This document shows, in pieces, positions 17,516 through 26,178 of a DNA stretch of 64,000 nucleotides. The DNA is taken from NCBI GenBank assembly GCA_963819975.1, contig CAWFYE010000004.1, positions 62,001 to 126,000 on the forward strand, in the 5' to 3' direction. A program made the translations under genes and the position numbers. The stretch comes from Palsa-1392 sp963819975. Lineage in GTDB: Bacteria > Verrucomicrobiota > Verrucomicrobiia > Chthoniobacterales > UBA10450. Every line of letters begins with the position of its first letter. The first letter of the stretch is position 1. The notes beneath the pieces are model-generated. The model made no database searches. It saw only the letters and a program-made list of their open reading frames with translations, and had not been told where the DNA came from.

Positions 17516-18343
17516 TCAAACTAATGCATGTCGGATCGCGCCAAAAAGCTCTTCTGTCTCGTATGGCTTCTCGAAATATCCTGCCGCCCCCATTTTTATT
17601 GCTCTTTCACGAAACTCAGGCTTCTTGCTTGCGGTCATGAAGATAATCGGGATGCGCATAGGAATGATAGCCTGAATTCGTTCGGCAACGGAAAAGCCAT
17701 TGCCGGCGGGCATGGAGATATCCATTAGCACTAAGGCAGGAGGCCTGCTCACCGCGGCTTTCAATCCGGCCAAGGCATCGTAAGTCGCCGTAGCTCGATA
17801 GCCGGCGGCTTTGAGTCGAAGGGCCAGGGTCAGCGCGATCTTCTCGTCATCTTCGATGATAAGGATCTCCTTTGGCTCCCTGTGATGTTGCTTCGAGTCT
17901 GCGGACGCCGCGGATATTCGAGGATTGGATGAGTCGGAGCGACTTAATTCACGCTCGATGACGCCGATCACAGTTTCAATATTGAAAGGTTTCTCCAACA
18001 CGTCTACGGCTCCTAATTCCCAGAATTTTTGCACGAACTCCGGCTCCTTGGAAGCCGTAACAAAAATAATCGATATTCCTTTAGTCTCGAGTAGGTGGAT
18101 GAAGGTTTCGGCCAATTGAAAACCATTGCCTCCCGGCATGGAAATGTCCAAGAGGATCAAGTCAGGCCTGATGCTTCGACCCAGGCTCGCTCCTTCGATG
18201 GCATCATGTGCGGCCCATACGACGTAGCCATTGGCTTTGAGCCGAAGCTGCAGAGCCAATGACATTTTTTTATCCTCTTCGATAATGAGTATTCTTTTTT
18301 GCCGCTTTGGTCGTACACGGCTCAGCCTGCGGGAGGTCTTCAA
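17516..18343 (-). CDS. Tandem double-receiver protein
   Basis: The 275-residue protein consists of two receiver domains and nothing else. Receiver 1 (about 15-135) has EEDKK and LILLDISMPGGNG with VTAS and EKPFN; receiver 2 (about 155-275) has EDDEK and LVLMDISMPAGNG with MTAS and EKPYE. Both retain the acidic pair, phospho-acceptor Asp, Thr and Lys, so both could be phosphorylated. It overlaps its paralogue at 18340-19155 by 4 bases (ATGA) and lies downstream of the minus-strand hybrid kinase at 19214-21997, suggesting a three-gene operon of one kinase and four stand-alone receivers. Output is unknown; a phosphate sink or a dimeric switch are possible. Confidence 0.9.
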   Translation of the reverse strand: MKTSRRLSRVRPKRQKRILIIEEDKKMSLALQLRLKANGYVVWAAHDAIEGASLGRSIRPDLILLDISMPGGNGFQLAETFIHLLETKGISIIFVTASKEPEFVQKFWELGAVDVLEKPFNIETVIGVIERELSRSDSSNPRISAASADSKQHHREPKEILIIEDDEKIALTLALRLKAAGYRATATYDALAGLKAAVSRPPALVLMDISMPAGNGFSVAERIQAIIPMRIPIIFMTASKKPEFRERAIKMGAAGYFEKPYETEELFGAIRHALV

Positions 18344-19155
18344 GCTAGTGCCCCTTGAATTGCGCCGAAAAGCTCGGCCGCTTCGTAGGGTTTTTCGAAA
18401 TATCCTACCGCCCCCAATTTTCTTGCCTTTTCTTTGAAGTCAGGCTGCTTGCTGGCGGTAAGAAAGATAATTGGGGTGGGTGTAGGGACGAGAGCTTGAA
18501 TTCGCTCGGCAACGGAAAAACCGTTGCCGGCCGGCAGGGAGATATCCAACAGGACCAGGGCGGGAGGATTGCTGACCGCGGCTGCCAATCCTGTGACCGC
18601 GTCATAAGTTGTCGTAGCTTGATAGCCGGCGGCTTTCAGGCGAAGTGCCAGAGCCATCGCGATTTTCTCATCATCTTCGATGATGAGAATCTGCTTGGAC
18701 CCTTTATGATTTTCTTTCGAGTCCACCAATGCGGTGGATCTGCGAGCCCCTGGCGAATCGACGCGATCTAATCTGACCTCGATGGCGAGGAGCAGTTGTT
18801 CCATATCGAAGGGCTTCTCAAACAGTCCGGCGGCTCCCAAGTCCAAGGCCCTTTGCATGAGGTCCGGATCCTTGGACGCCGTGACAAAAATAATCGACAC
18901 TCCCTTGGTCTCAGGCATGTGGTTGAAGTTTTTCGCCAATCGAAAGCCATTGCCTCCCGGCATGGAAATGTCCAGCACGATCAAGTCAGGCGCGACGCTG
19001 CGGGCCAGGCTTGCTCCCTCGATCGCATCATACGCGGCCCACACTGTGTAACCATTGGCTTTGAGCCGAATTTGCAGAGCCAACGCGATCTTTTTGTCGT
19101 CTTCGATAATTAGTATTTTCTTCATATTGGTATCTTTTGCATTTTTAGTTTTCAT
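18340..19155 (-). CDS. Tandem double-receiver protein (paralogue)
   Basis: The 271-residue protein has the same build as its downstream neighbour. Receiver 1 (about 12-130) reads IVLDISMPGGNG with EKPFD, and receiver 2 (about 150-271) reads LVLLDISLPAGNG with EKPYE. The two proteins are similar along their whole length, including the linker, so the second gene arose by duplication of an already doubled receiver. The chosen ATG at 19155 is preceded by AAAGGA at good spacing. It follows the kinase gene ending at 19214 with a 58-base gap. Confidence 0.9.
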   Translation of the reverse strand: MKTKNAKDTNMKKILIIEDDKKIALALQIRLKANGYTVWAAYDAIEGASLARSVAPDLIVLDISMPGGNGFRLAKNFNHMPETKGVSIIFVTASKDPDLMQRALDLGAAGLFEKPFDMEQLLLAIEVRLDRVDSPGARRSTALVDSKENHKGSKQILIIEDDEKIAMALALRLKAAGYQATTTYDAVTGLAAAVSNPPALVLLDISLPAGNGFSVAERIQALVPTPTPIIFLTASKQPDFKEKARKLGAVGYFEKPYEAAELFGAIQGALA

Positions 19156-19213
19156 TCATAATTCCTTTGCTGAGCGGGTAGGGAGTGAAGCGAATTACGG
19201 GAGCCGCTGGATG

Positions 19214-21997
19214 CTAACGCCAGCGGAATTTCTTTGCCGTCCAATGCGACTTGGCGTTGTCTGATCGGAGTTGATGGTTTCGCGTCCTGCGTTTGTTTGC
19301 AAAATGGTTTTGGACGCTGCCAACTAAAGTCGGCGGAATGTCATGGCTGATTCGCCGGACTGTTTCGACAATCACGTTTGGCAGACACGGCTTGGCCAGC
19401 AAAGTGAAGGGAGAAGATTCCAGAGCCCGCTTCATCAAGGGGGCACTGCTTGAGAAACCGGTGTGCACGATCACGGGAATTGGTCCCAATCTCCTTCTGA
19501 TTTCCTTCAACGTGCTCGGCCCATCCAACCCCACCATCATCAAGTCCAACACCACGAGGTCCGGACGCTTTTGGCCCATCAATCGCAGCGCTTCGCGGCC
19601 TTCAGCGGCCGTCTCGACATCGAATCCGGCGTCCCCGAGGAGGAGGCAGAGCGCTTCGCGCACCTCGCAATCGTCGTCGACGACGAGTACGTGCGTGGCC
19701 TTTTGGATCGCTTGCTTGGGAATCGTGAATGAAAACGTACTGCCCTTTCCGAGCACGCTCTCTACCCAAATCTTTCCCCCATGCAGCAACACCATCTCGC
19801 GGCAAAGATACAATCCCAAGCCGACGCCCTTCGATGGAGTGGCGCTGCCATTTTTGACCTGGTAGAAACGATGGAAGAGGTTCCGGATTTGAGCTTTTGC
19901 AATGCCGCAACCGTTATCCCTGACGGAAACCCGAACGGTTTCGGGGCTCTTCGGAACCTCCTGCAGCTTCACGCCAATCTCCCCGCCGGCAGGCGTGAAT
20001 TTTAGAGCGTTGTTGAGGAGATTGGTAAGGATCTGCATGATTCGGCTCTCGTCCACCGTCACGTCCGCCAGGTGAGTGTCCAGATCCTCCCTCAGGTGGA
20101 TATTCTTCGCCTTGGCAACCGGCTCGACAATCGCCAGAGCTCGCCGAACGATCGCTGCCAGAGAGGCAGTCTTCAGTTCGATGTGTAATTTGCCGGTTTC
20201 CAACCTTGTGGCGTCCAAGAGGTCATTGATATAAACGGCCAGGTCCGTGCAACTGTCCTTGGCCATCCGCAGGTAATCCAGCTGGGTCGGATTCAATTCT
20301 CCGGCCAGGCCGTCGATTACAATCGAAACGAATTCGCGCGCCGAAGTCAGCGGAGTTTTCAGCTCATGTGAAAGAGTGTGATAAAAATACTGTATCTCTT
20401 CACATCTCTTCATCAGGCGTTGGTTGGATGCCTGCAATCGGTCGTGCATGCTGCACATCTTTTTCTTCGCCTGTCTGCGCTCGGTGATGTCGCGGATGTC
20501 GCATTGAATTGCCTTTTTATCACCGGCTTGATACAGGTTGCTGATGAACTCCACCGGGATGCGGCGGCCATCCCTCGCTTCCAGCGACAGGTCTTCACAG
20601 CAGACGTGCTCGTCCTTGAGTAATCGCTTCAGGATGGGTTGATTGGACACAACGTCCCCGAGTGGACTCAACCAGTCGATGGTCTTTCCGATCAGTTCGT
20701 CGCGAGAAAACCCCAATAGTGCAACCAGGAAAGGGTTTACATCAGTGATCCGTCCCGATTCAGCCTCCAGAATCAGGATGCCGTCGCGCGCCGTTTCGAA
20801 TAACCGCCGATAACTAATTTCGGAGACGCGCAACGTCTTTTCCATCTCGATGCGCTCGGTAATGGCGGTACGGATCGCCATGTAATGATGTGGTTTGCCT
20901 TGGGTGTCGAGTAGCGGCACGATGACGCTGTTGACCCAGTAAAATGAACCGTCCTTGGACTTGTTCCTGATTTCGCCGTCCCAGACCCTGCCCTGTTCAA
21001 TGGTCGTCCAAAGATCGCGCATGAATTCCTTGGGATGGTGGCCGGAGTTGATGATGCGGTGGTCCTGGCCGAGCAATTCCCCGCGGGAATATTTGGACAT
21101 CGCGCAAAACTTGTCGTTAACGTAGGTGATTCTTCCCCGCAGATCGGTCACGGCCACGCTGGCGTAGCAATCCAGCGCGGATCTGAGGTCGTTGATTTCG
21201 TTGCGTGAGGCCCTAAGCCTGGCTTCGGTTTCTCTGCGCTCGGTGATGTCGCGGATGTTGCACTGAATCACTTTTTTGTCGCCGGCCTGATACACGTTGC
21301 TGACAAACTCCACGGCAACCTGGCGACCATCACTCGTTTCCAGCGGCAGGTTGTGGTAACGGACATATCCGCGCTCCTGCAGTTCCGCGAATTTGCCCTT
21401 GTTGGATACGATGTCGTTGAACGGACCAATCTCCCAGATGGGTTTGCCGATCATTTCGTCCTTGGAGAATCCCAACATCTCGAGCAGGAAGGGGTTAACA
21501 TCACTAATGTGGCCGGTATCGCCATCCAGAATCAGGATGCCGTCCCTCGCTGCTTCAAACAGTCGCCGGTAACTGATTTCGGAGGCGAGTAATGCCCGTT
21601 CGCTTTGTTTCCCTTCTTCGCGCAGTCGTTTCTGTCTAAGAACGTGCTCGACCGCCGGTCCCAGCCGCGCGATTCGATCCTTGAGCAGATAGTCGGCAGC
21701 ACCCTTCCTCACTGCCTCTACCGCGATGTCTTCGCCGATCGTCCCGGAGACGATGATGAATGGGATATCCAGTTCGCGCTGGTTCAGCATCTCCAGCGCC
21801 CGCATTCCGGTGAACTGGGGCATCGTATAGTCGGAAAGAATGATATCAAGCTGGCCGTCGAGGTGGGCGAGATAGTCCGCTTCGGTATCCACGCGACGCC
21901 AGTCAGGTTCGAATCCTGCGCGCCGCAATTGACGCACGAACAATTCCGCATCGTCGGGACTGTCTTCGAGAATCAGAACGCGGAGTGACTGTGTCAT
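19214..21997 (-). CDS. Hybrid kinase REC-PAS-PAS-PAS-HisKA-HATPase-REC
   Basis: The 927-residue soluble protein has an N-terminal receiver (1-130, IILSDYTMPQFTG, with a Lys in YLLKD), three PAS domains (about 145-270, 285-400, 405-525), a HisKA with phospho-His in YHTLSHELKTPL (about 560), an ATPase domain (NLLNNALKF, DNGCGI, GVGLGLYL) and a terminal receiver (790-905, LVVLDLMMVGLDG). In the last receiver the usual Pro after the acceptor Asp motif is Val, a mild deviation. The second PAS is close to the PAS at about 12.2-12.5 kb (shared VNDKFCA, GQDHRIINSG). It is the promoter-proximal gene of a minus-strand operon with the two double-receiver proteins. Confidence 0.92.
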   Translation of the reverse strand: MTQSLRVLILEDSPDDAELFVRQLRRAGFEPDWRRVDTEADYLAHLDGQLDIILSDYTMPQFTGMRALEMLNQRELDIPFIIVSGTIGEDIAVEAVRKGAADYLLKDRIARLGPAVEHVLRQKRLREEGKQSERALLASEISYRRLFEAARDGILILDGDTGHISDVNPFLLEMLGFSKDEMIGKPIWEIGPFNDIVSNKGKFAELQERGYVRYHNLPLETSDGRQVAVEFVSNVYQAGDKKVIQCNIRDITERRETEARLRASRNEINDLRSALDCYASVAVTDLRGRITYVNDKFCAMSKYSRGELLGQDHRIINSGHHPKEFMRDLWTTIEQGRVWDGEIRNKSKDGSFYWVNSVIVPLLDTQGKPHHYMAIRTAITERIEMEKTLRVSEISYRRLFETARDGILILEAESGRITDVNPFLVALLGFSRDELIGKTIDWLSPLGDVVSNQPILKRLLKDEHVCCEDLSLEARDGRRIPVEFISNLYQAGDKKAIQCDIRDITERRQAKKKMCSMHDRLQASNQRLMKRCEEIQYFYHTLSHELKTPLTSAREFVSIVIDGLAGELNPTQLDYLRMAKDSCTDLAVYINDLLDATRLETGKLHIELKTASLAAIVRRALAIVEPVAKAKNIHLREDLDTHLADVTVDESRIMQILTNLLNNALKFTPAGGEIGVKLQEVPKSPETVRVSVRDNGCGIAKAQIRNLFHRFYQVKNGSATPSKGVGLGLYLCREMVLLHGGKIWVESVLGKGSTFSFTIPKQAIQKATHVLVVDDDCEVREALCLLLGDAGFDVETAAEGREALRLMGQKRPDLVVLDLMMVGLDGPSTLKEIRRRLGPIPVIVHTGFSSSAPLMKRALESSPFTLLAKPCLPNVIVETVRRISHDIPPTLVGSVQNHFANKRRTRNHQLRSDNAKSHWTAKKFRWR

Positions 21998-22578
21998 GTT
22001 AATCTCTCAATGTTGGGCAATCGGTTGATGGGAAACCAGGTTAAGCTCGAAATGCTGCCATTTTTGGGGCGCAACAAATGACCCTAAGGCGTAGCTAAAG
22101 AGCACAGTGACACCGAAGAAGGTAAGCCTGCTCGCTCTTCCAACAGCTTTCTTGCGATGAATTGTTTCGCATACCTCAGATGTAGCAGCGCCAGTGCTAA
22201 GCTGGATAGGGCGATTACGGAATTTCGCCGGGGAATACTACCGGAGCCGGTGCTTTCCTACCGGATGAGACTCTCTTTATCAAGGCCATTGGCGATGTGA
22301 GAGCGAAAAGGTTTCTCGTCGCAACGGGCGATGAAATTTGGAGGAGACCGCTCGAATCAGCGAGTTTCAGGCAGACGGCCACGCTCGTCCGCTTGCCAGC
22401 GATGCAAAACAAACCGCTTCAGCCGCGGGGCCCGGCTCGCTCCGTATCTACCGCAAGCGAAACTGCGCACACTCCGACGCGAAGCGCGCATCGATGCTGC
22501 TTCTAAGTAAGGACATGGCGAAGAATGAATTCGCGGGGGCCCAGTGCGCGAATCAATAGACATCCAAATATCGCAACC
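21998..22578. other. Intergenic between divergent genes, nothing recognised
   Basis: These 581 bases lie between a minus-strand kinase gene and plus-strand genes, so both promoters should be here. Open frames are short, overlapping and without recognisable motifs. I could not pick out convincing -35/-10 pairs. Confidence 0.5.
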
Positions 22579-22869
22579 ATGAAAACCATTCTGATTGAAA
22601 CCATGTCGGTAAGCGCCGCCATCCTGTTTTGGGCCGTGGTTCTGCTCGTCGCAGTGGTTTTTATTTCTGCCGTTGAGCTCTGGAAGAAGTTGGGATTCCT
22701 GAGCCTGCCGGGCCCACTTTGTCCTATAGGCCGATTGCCGTATGGCTTACAATCTAAGCGGACGCTCCGGCCCAACAATTGTAACGTCACTTCGGCCGGC
22801 AGGGTCGTGGGAAACAACAAATCCCGCCACGTGGTCGTGGACCTTGAACGTCCACCCCGGGTTTTATGA
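22579..22869 (+). CDS. Putative small membrane protein
   Basis: The 96-residue frame starts with one clear hydrophobic helix (SAAILFWAVVLLVAVVFISA, about residues 12-31) followed by a basic, low-complexity tail. Its stop codon overlaps the ATG of the receiver gene at 22866 by 4 bases, the same coupling used by most genes here, which is the main reason to call it. No family is recognised. An upstream in-frame ATG at 22525 exists but adds a non-hydrophobic leader. It may equally be a chance frame. Confidence 0.42.
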   Translation: MKTILIETMSVSAAILFWAVVLLVAVVFISAVELWKKLGFLSLPGPLCPIGRLPYGLQSKRTLRPNNCNVTSAGRVVGNNKSRHVVVDLERPPRVL

Positions 22870-23441
22870 AACTTCTGATCGCCGAAGATGACGCCGTTGC
22901 CGCCGATATACTGGAATTGACTCTGGAAAGGATGGGTCACGAAATCGTGGTCACGCGTGGCGGAATCGAAGCCTGGGAGACATTTGACCGTGATCCGGTA
23001 CGAATAGTGGTGAGCGATTGGATGATGCCGGGCATCGACGGCTTGGAGTTTTGTCGGCGAGTGCGAGCACGCCCAAAAACGCCTTACACCTATTTCATTC
23101 TGCTGAGCGCACTGGGCACCAGCGCGAAAAACTACGACCTCGCCGCTAAAGCCGGCGTTGACGATTTTCTGACCAAGCCCGTGGACCGTTCCGCGATTAA
23201 ATTGCGGCTCCGCGTCGCAGATCGAATTCTTTGGTTTACTAAAGAAGTGCACCAGCTCCAGCAATTGATCCCCATTTGTTGCCGTTGCCGGAAAATAAAC
23301 TCAGGCGAACAGTTCTGGCAGCAGTTCGAAACCTACATCGAGCAGCAAACCGGCTCGGGTTTCAGTCATGGTCTCTGCCCGCAGTGCATGGAGGTCGAAA
23401 TGGCCGAGCTAAACGCGGAGTCTGCTTTGTCGAAGACTTAG
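22866..23441 (+). CDS. Response regulator with C-terminal cysteine-rich (zinc-ribbon-like) module
   Basis: The 191-residue protein has a receiver at 1-120 (EDD, phospho-acceptor Asp51 in VVSDWMMPGIDG, Lys104 in FLTKPVD) and a 60-residue tail. The tail holds Cys138, Cys139 and Cys141 and then Cys171 and Cys174 (LCPQC) around EQFWQQFETYI. A similar tail (ICCRCRKI ... W...YI ... SHGLCPQC) is seen in many bacterial PAS/receiver proteins and is likely a small metal-binding or redox-sensitive element; that function is inference. The gene lies 154 bases before the TonB-receptor operon and may belong to its regulation. Confidence 0.88.
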   Translation: MKLLIAEDDAVAADILELTLERMGHEIVVTRGGIEAWETFDRDPVRIVVSDWMMPGIDGLEFCRRVRARPKTPYTYFILLSALGTSAKNYDLAAKAGVDDFLTKPVDRSAIKLRLRVADRILWFTKEVHQLQQLIPICCRCRKINSGEQFWQQFETYIEQQTGSGFSHGLCPQCMEVEMAELNAESALSKT

Positions 23442-23542
23442 GAAGACTCGACCGTCCAAACGCGCTGTATCTCCGTGGATCCCGCAGCGCCGATTACGGG
23501 TTTTACCCATCCCCCAGGGGCACAGCGGTGGCTTACTCTGCA

Positions 23543-23548
23543 TATAAT
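23543..23548 (+). promoter_or_regulatory. Candidate -10 box for the TonB/Kai operon
   Basis: TATAAT stands 47 bases before the ATG of the TonB receptor, in the only sizeable gap (154 bases) upstream of the eleven-gene operon. No good -35 hexamer is seen at the proper distance, so the call rests on the -10 match and position alone. Confidence 0.33.
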
Positions 23549-23595
23549 CTCTCTCCGGCGAAGCTGTGCCTCGGTCCGCAATTTTGAAAGCTCAC

Positions 23596-25611
23596 ATGAC
23601 TATCGTGCCCGCTGATCGAACCCAGCGTGTGCTGTTCGTTGGCGCCGGAAAACGGCTCCAACGATTTCGGAGAAATGCCTTGTTTGCTGGAGCGATTCTC
23701 CTCTTCGCCCGCATTGGCACTGCGACAGCGGCGGAGTTGGCCCCATTTGATCCCGTGGTGGATCTTAGTCTGGAGCAGTTAGTCAACGTCAAAATCACTT
23801 CGGTCTCAAAGAAAGAAGAAAGTTTGAATGACGCCGCAGCGGCCATTTTTGTTTTGATCGACGACGACCTGCGCCGCTCCGGCTTCACGACCGTGGCGGA
23901 TGCGTTGCGAGTGGTGCCCGGCTTGCAGGTCGCCGCGCTGGATGCCAGCACGTGGGCGGTCTCCGCGCGCGGTTTCAATTCCCAGTATGCAAACAAGCTG
24001 CTGGTGATGATTGACGGGCGCAGCGTCTATTCGCCCTTGTTCTCCGGGGTCTATTGGGATGTCCAGCAAATGTTCCTCGACGACGTGGCGCGGATTGAAG
24101 TGATCCGCGGTCCGGGCGCGACGGTCTGGGGCGCGAACGCGGTCAACGGTGTGATCAACATCATCAGCAAGAGTGCCCGGGAGACGCAGGGAGGGATCAT
24201 TTACGGCGGCGGCGGAGACGTGCATCTGGCACTGGGCGGCGCGCGTTATGGCGGCCAGATTGGCGGCGACACCTATTATCGCATCTACGGCACCTACCAG
24301 CTCAACAATGATTTTCAGCAGGCGAATGGCCAGTCGGCCAACGACCGCTGGGACTTGGCGAAAGGTGGTTTCCGCGTTGACCATTACAGGGGCAACGACG
24401 GCCAGTTGACCTGGCAGGGCGACGTTTACGCGGGCAACCTGGCCGACCACACCGGCGACATGAATGGTTTCAATACGCTGGGCCGCTGGACGCAACGCAT
24501 CTCCGAACGCTCGAGTTACGAGGTGCAGGCTTATTTCGATCACACGTATCGGAACGATGCGCTGGCCGAAATCTCCGTGGATACCGCCGAGTTGACGTTT
24601 CAACACACCTTCGCGTTGGGCGAACGGAACGACGTCATCTGGGGGCTGGGCTACCGGTTCACGGACACACGGGCGTCCAAAGCCAACAGCCCCGCAGTCA
24701 CGATCCTTGATGATAACATTCCGCTGAACCTCTACAGCGTGTTCGTTCAAGACGCATTTCAGATCATTCCGGATCAACTCACGCTCACACTGGGCACGAA
24801 AATCGAGCATAACGATTTTACTGGATTCGAGGTACAGCCGAGCGCCCGGCTCGTGTTCAATCCAACGGAAAAGCAAACGGTGTGGGTCGCCGTATCGCGT
24901 GCCGTGCGGACGCCAAGCGAAGTGGAAGGCAGGGACTTCGCCGCCATAGCCGTGGGCGCCCCGGTGGTCGGCCCCGGAGGTGGGCTTTATGTCCCGACCT
25001 ATCTCGGCAACCCCGGAGTCGGGTCCGAAACGCTGTTGGCTTACGAACTCGGCTACCGCATCCAACCCAATCCCCGTATTAGCATCGATGTGGCCACGTT
25101 CTACAACGACTATACCAACCTCATTGGCCGGCCGCCCAGTGGCTTCATCCCGGGGGTGCCCGTGGGCACACTGGCGCTGGAACCGATGAACACGCTCCGC
25201 GGCCAGTCGTATGGCGGTGAGGCGGTCTTGGCGGTCGCGGTTGCCGATTCCTGGCGTTTGTCCGTCAGCTACTCACTATTGATGCTGCAGGTGCACGGGG
25301 AACCCGCCAGCGAAGCCGTGAACTTCGAATTGAACGCTCCCACCCATCAGGTCGTAGTGCGTTCCTCATATGATATTTCCCGACAGGTCAGTCTGGACGC
25401 AGATCTCCGGTATGTGGATAACGTCCAGGCGGTGGCAGCGTACGTCACGGCCGATGTTCGTCTCGCCTGGCGACCCACCGCCAATCTGGATTTGTCCATC
25501 GTGGGGCAGAATCTTTTCGACGCCCGCCATGCCGAGCAAGCGAGCCAGCTCGGCGCGCCGACCATTGAGGTACCGCGCGGGTTCTATGGGAAAATCACGT
25601 GGCACTTCTAA
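23596..25611 (+). CDS. TonB-dependent outer-membrane receptor
   Basis: The 671-residue protein has an N-terminal signal peptide (hydrophobic run NALFAGAILLFARIG, cleavage near ATAAEL), a plug domain (about 60-185; PGLQVAALD, RGFNSQYANKLLVMIDGR, IEVIRGPGATVWGANAVNGVINI) and a beta-barrel ending in WHF, the usual C-terminal aromatic residue. Family members import siderophores, cobalamin or other ligands using TonB energy; the substrate here is unknown. I prefer the ATG at 23596 over an upstream GTG at 23566. The gene overlaps the YfiR-like gene by 13 bases. TonB receptor, YfiR and CHASE8 proteins commonly occur together, which suggests an envelope-sensing role. There is no cobalamin riboswitch-like sequence that I can see upstream. 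Confidence 0.93.
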   Translation: MTIVPADRTQRVLFVGAGKRLQRFRRNALFAGAILLFARIGTATAAELAPFDPVVDLSLEQLVNVKITSVSKKEESLNDAAAAIFVLIDDDLRRSGFTTVADALRVVPGLQVAALDASTWAVSARGFNSQYANKLLVMIDGRSVYSPLFSGVYWDVQQMFLDDVARIEVIRGPGATVWGANAVNGVINIISKSARETQGGIIYGGGGDVHLALGGARYGGQIGGDTYYRIYGTYQLNNDFQQANGQSANDRWDLAKGGFRVDHYRGNDGQLTWQGDVYAGNLADHTGDMNGFNTLGRWTQRISERSSYEVQAYFDHTYRNDALAEISVDTAELTFQHTFALGERNDVIWGLGYRFTDTRASKANSPAVTILDDNIPLNLYSVFVQDAFQIIPDQLTLTLGTKIEHNDFTGFEVQPSARLVFNPTEKQTVWVAVSRAVRTPSEVEGRDFAAIAVGAPVVGPGGGLYVPTYLGNPGVGSETLLAYELGYRIQPNPRISIDVATFYNDYTNLIGRPPSGFIPGVPVGTLALEPMNTLRGQSYGGEAVLAVAVADSWRLSVSYSLLMLQVHGEPASEAVNFELNAPTHQVVVRSSYDISRQVSLDADLRYVDNVQAVAAYVTADVRLAWRPTANLDLSIVGQNLFDARHAEQASQLGAPTIEVPRGFYGKITWHF

Positions 25612-26174
25612 GACATCGCCAAGTCTTTCACTGCCTGGTAGTCGCGCTGGGGGTGGGATGGTTTGCCGTGGCGGAGCGGCATTCCAGCGCCCAGGAGACA
25701 GAAGCCTCCGAAGACGAGGTCAAAGCTGCCTTCATCGTTAGCTTTCCCAAATACGTTGACTGGCCCGCGGACGCGTTCACCAACTTGAACAGTCCGATTA
25801 TTATCGGGGTGCTTGGTGAAACCACCGTGACTCGGGATCTGCAGAGGGTCATCGCGGGACGCGTCGTCAATGGTCGGAAACTCATCCTGAAACAGGTGGC
25901 CCCGGGCGAGGAAGAGACAGCCATCTTTCATATCCTCTTTGTCCCGGCAGAGGAACAGCAGCGGGCTTCGAACTTCCTGGCCAAACATAAACGAGGAACG
26001 CTGACTGTCGGCGAAAGCGGTGATTTTTTAGCGCGCGGCGGGATCATTAGCCTGCGGCAGCGGAATCAAAAGATCGGCCTGGAGATAAACCTCACCTCCG
26101 CGAGCAATGCCGGACTCAAACTCAGCTCCAAACTCCTGGGAGTGGCGAGTGCAGTAAGCGGCAGATCCAACTAA
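25599..26174 (+). CDS. YfiR family periplasmic protein (DUF4154)
   Basis: The 191-residue protein has a signal peptide (VFHCLVVALGVGWFAVA, cleavage near SSAQ) and the family core: VKAAFIVSFPKYVDWP at the start of the mature protein, IIIGVLGE, HILFVPAEE and the closing GGIISLRQRNQKIGLEINL. In Pseudomonas, YfiR sits in the periplasm and holds down the CHASE8 domain of the diguanylate cyclase YfiN. Here the next gene, 4 bases on, has a CHASE8 domain on a histidine kinase instead, so this protein probably restrains that kinase. The start is a GTG inside the end of the TonB gene, with GGGAA upstream. Unlike Pseudomonas YfiR I see no obvious pair of structural cysteines in the mature part. Confidence 0.9.
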   Translation: MALLRHRQVFHCLVVALGVGWFAVAERHSSAQETEASEDEVKAAFIVSFPKYVDWPADAFTNLNSPIIIGVLGETTVTRDLQRVIAGRVVNGRKLILKQVAPGEEETAIFHILFVPAEEQQRASNFLAKHKRGTLTVGESGDFLARGGIISLRQRNQKIGLEINLTSASNAGLKLSSKLLGVASAVSGRSN

Positions 26175-26178
26175 GGTC

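Noticed and set aside
23442..23595. Cobalamin riboswitch before the TonB receptor
   Set aside because: Considered because of the B12 protein in the operon. The gap of 154 bases is short for this riboswitch and I do not see a B12 box.
23806..25065. 419-codon open frame on the minus strand
   Set aside because: Antisense to the TonB receptor, whose plug and barrel motifs are unmistakable; no homology of its own.
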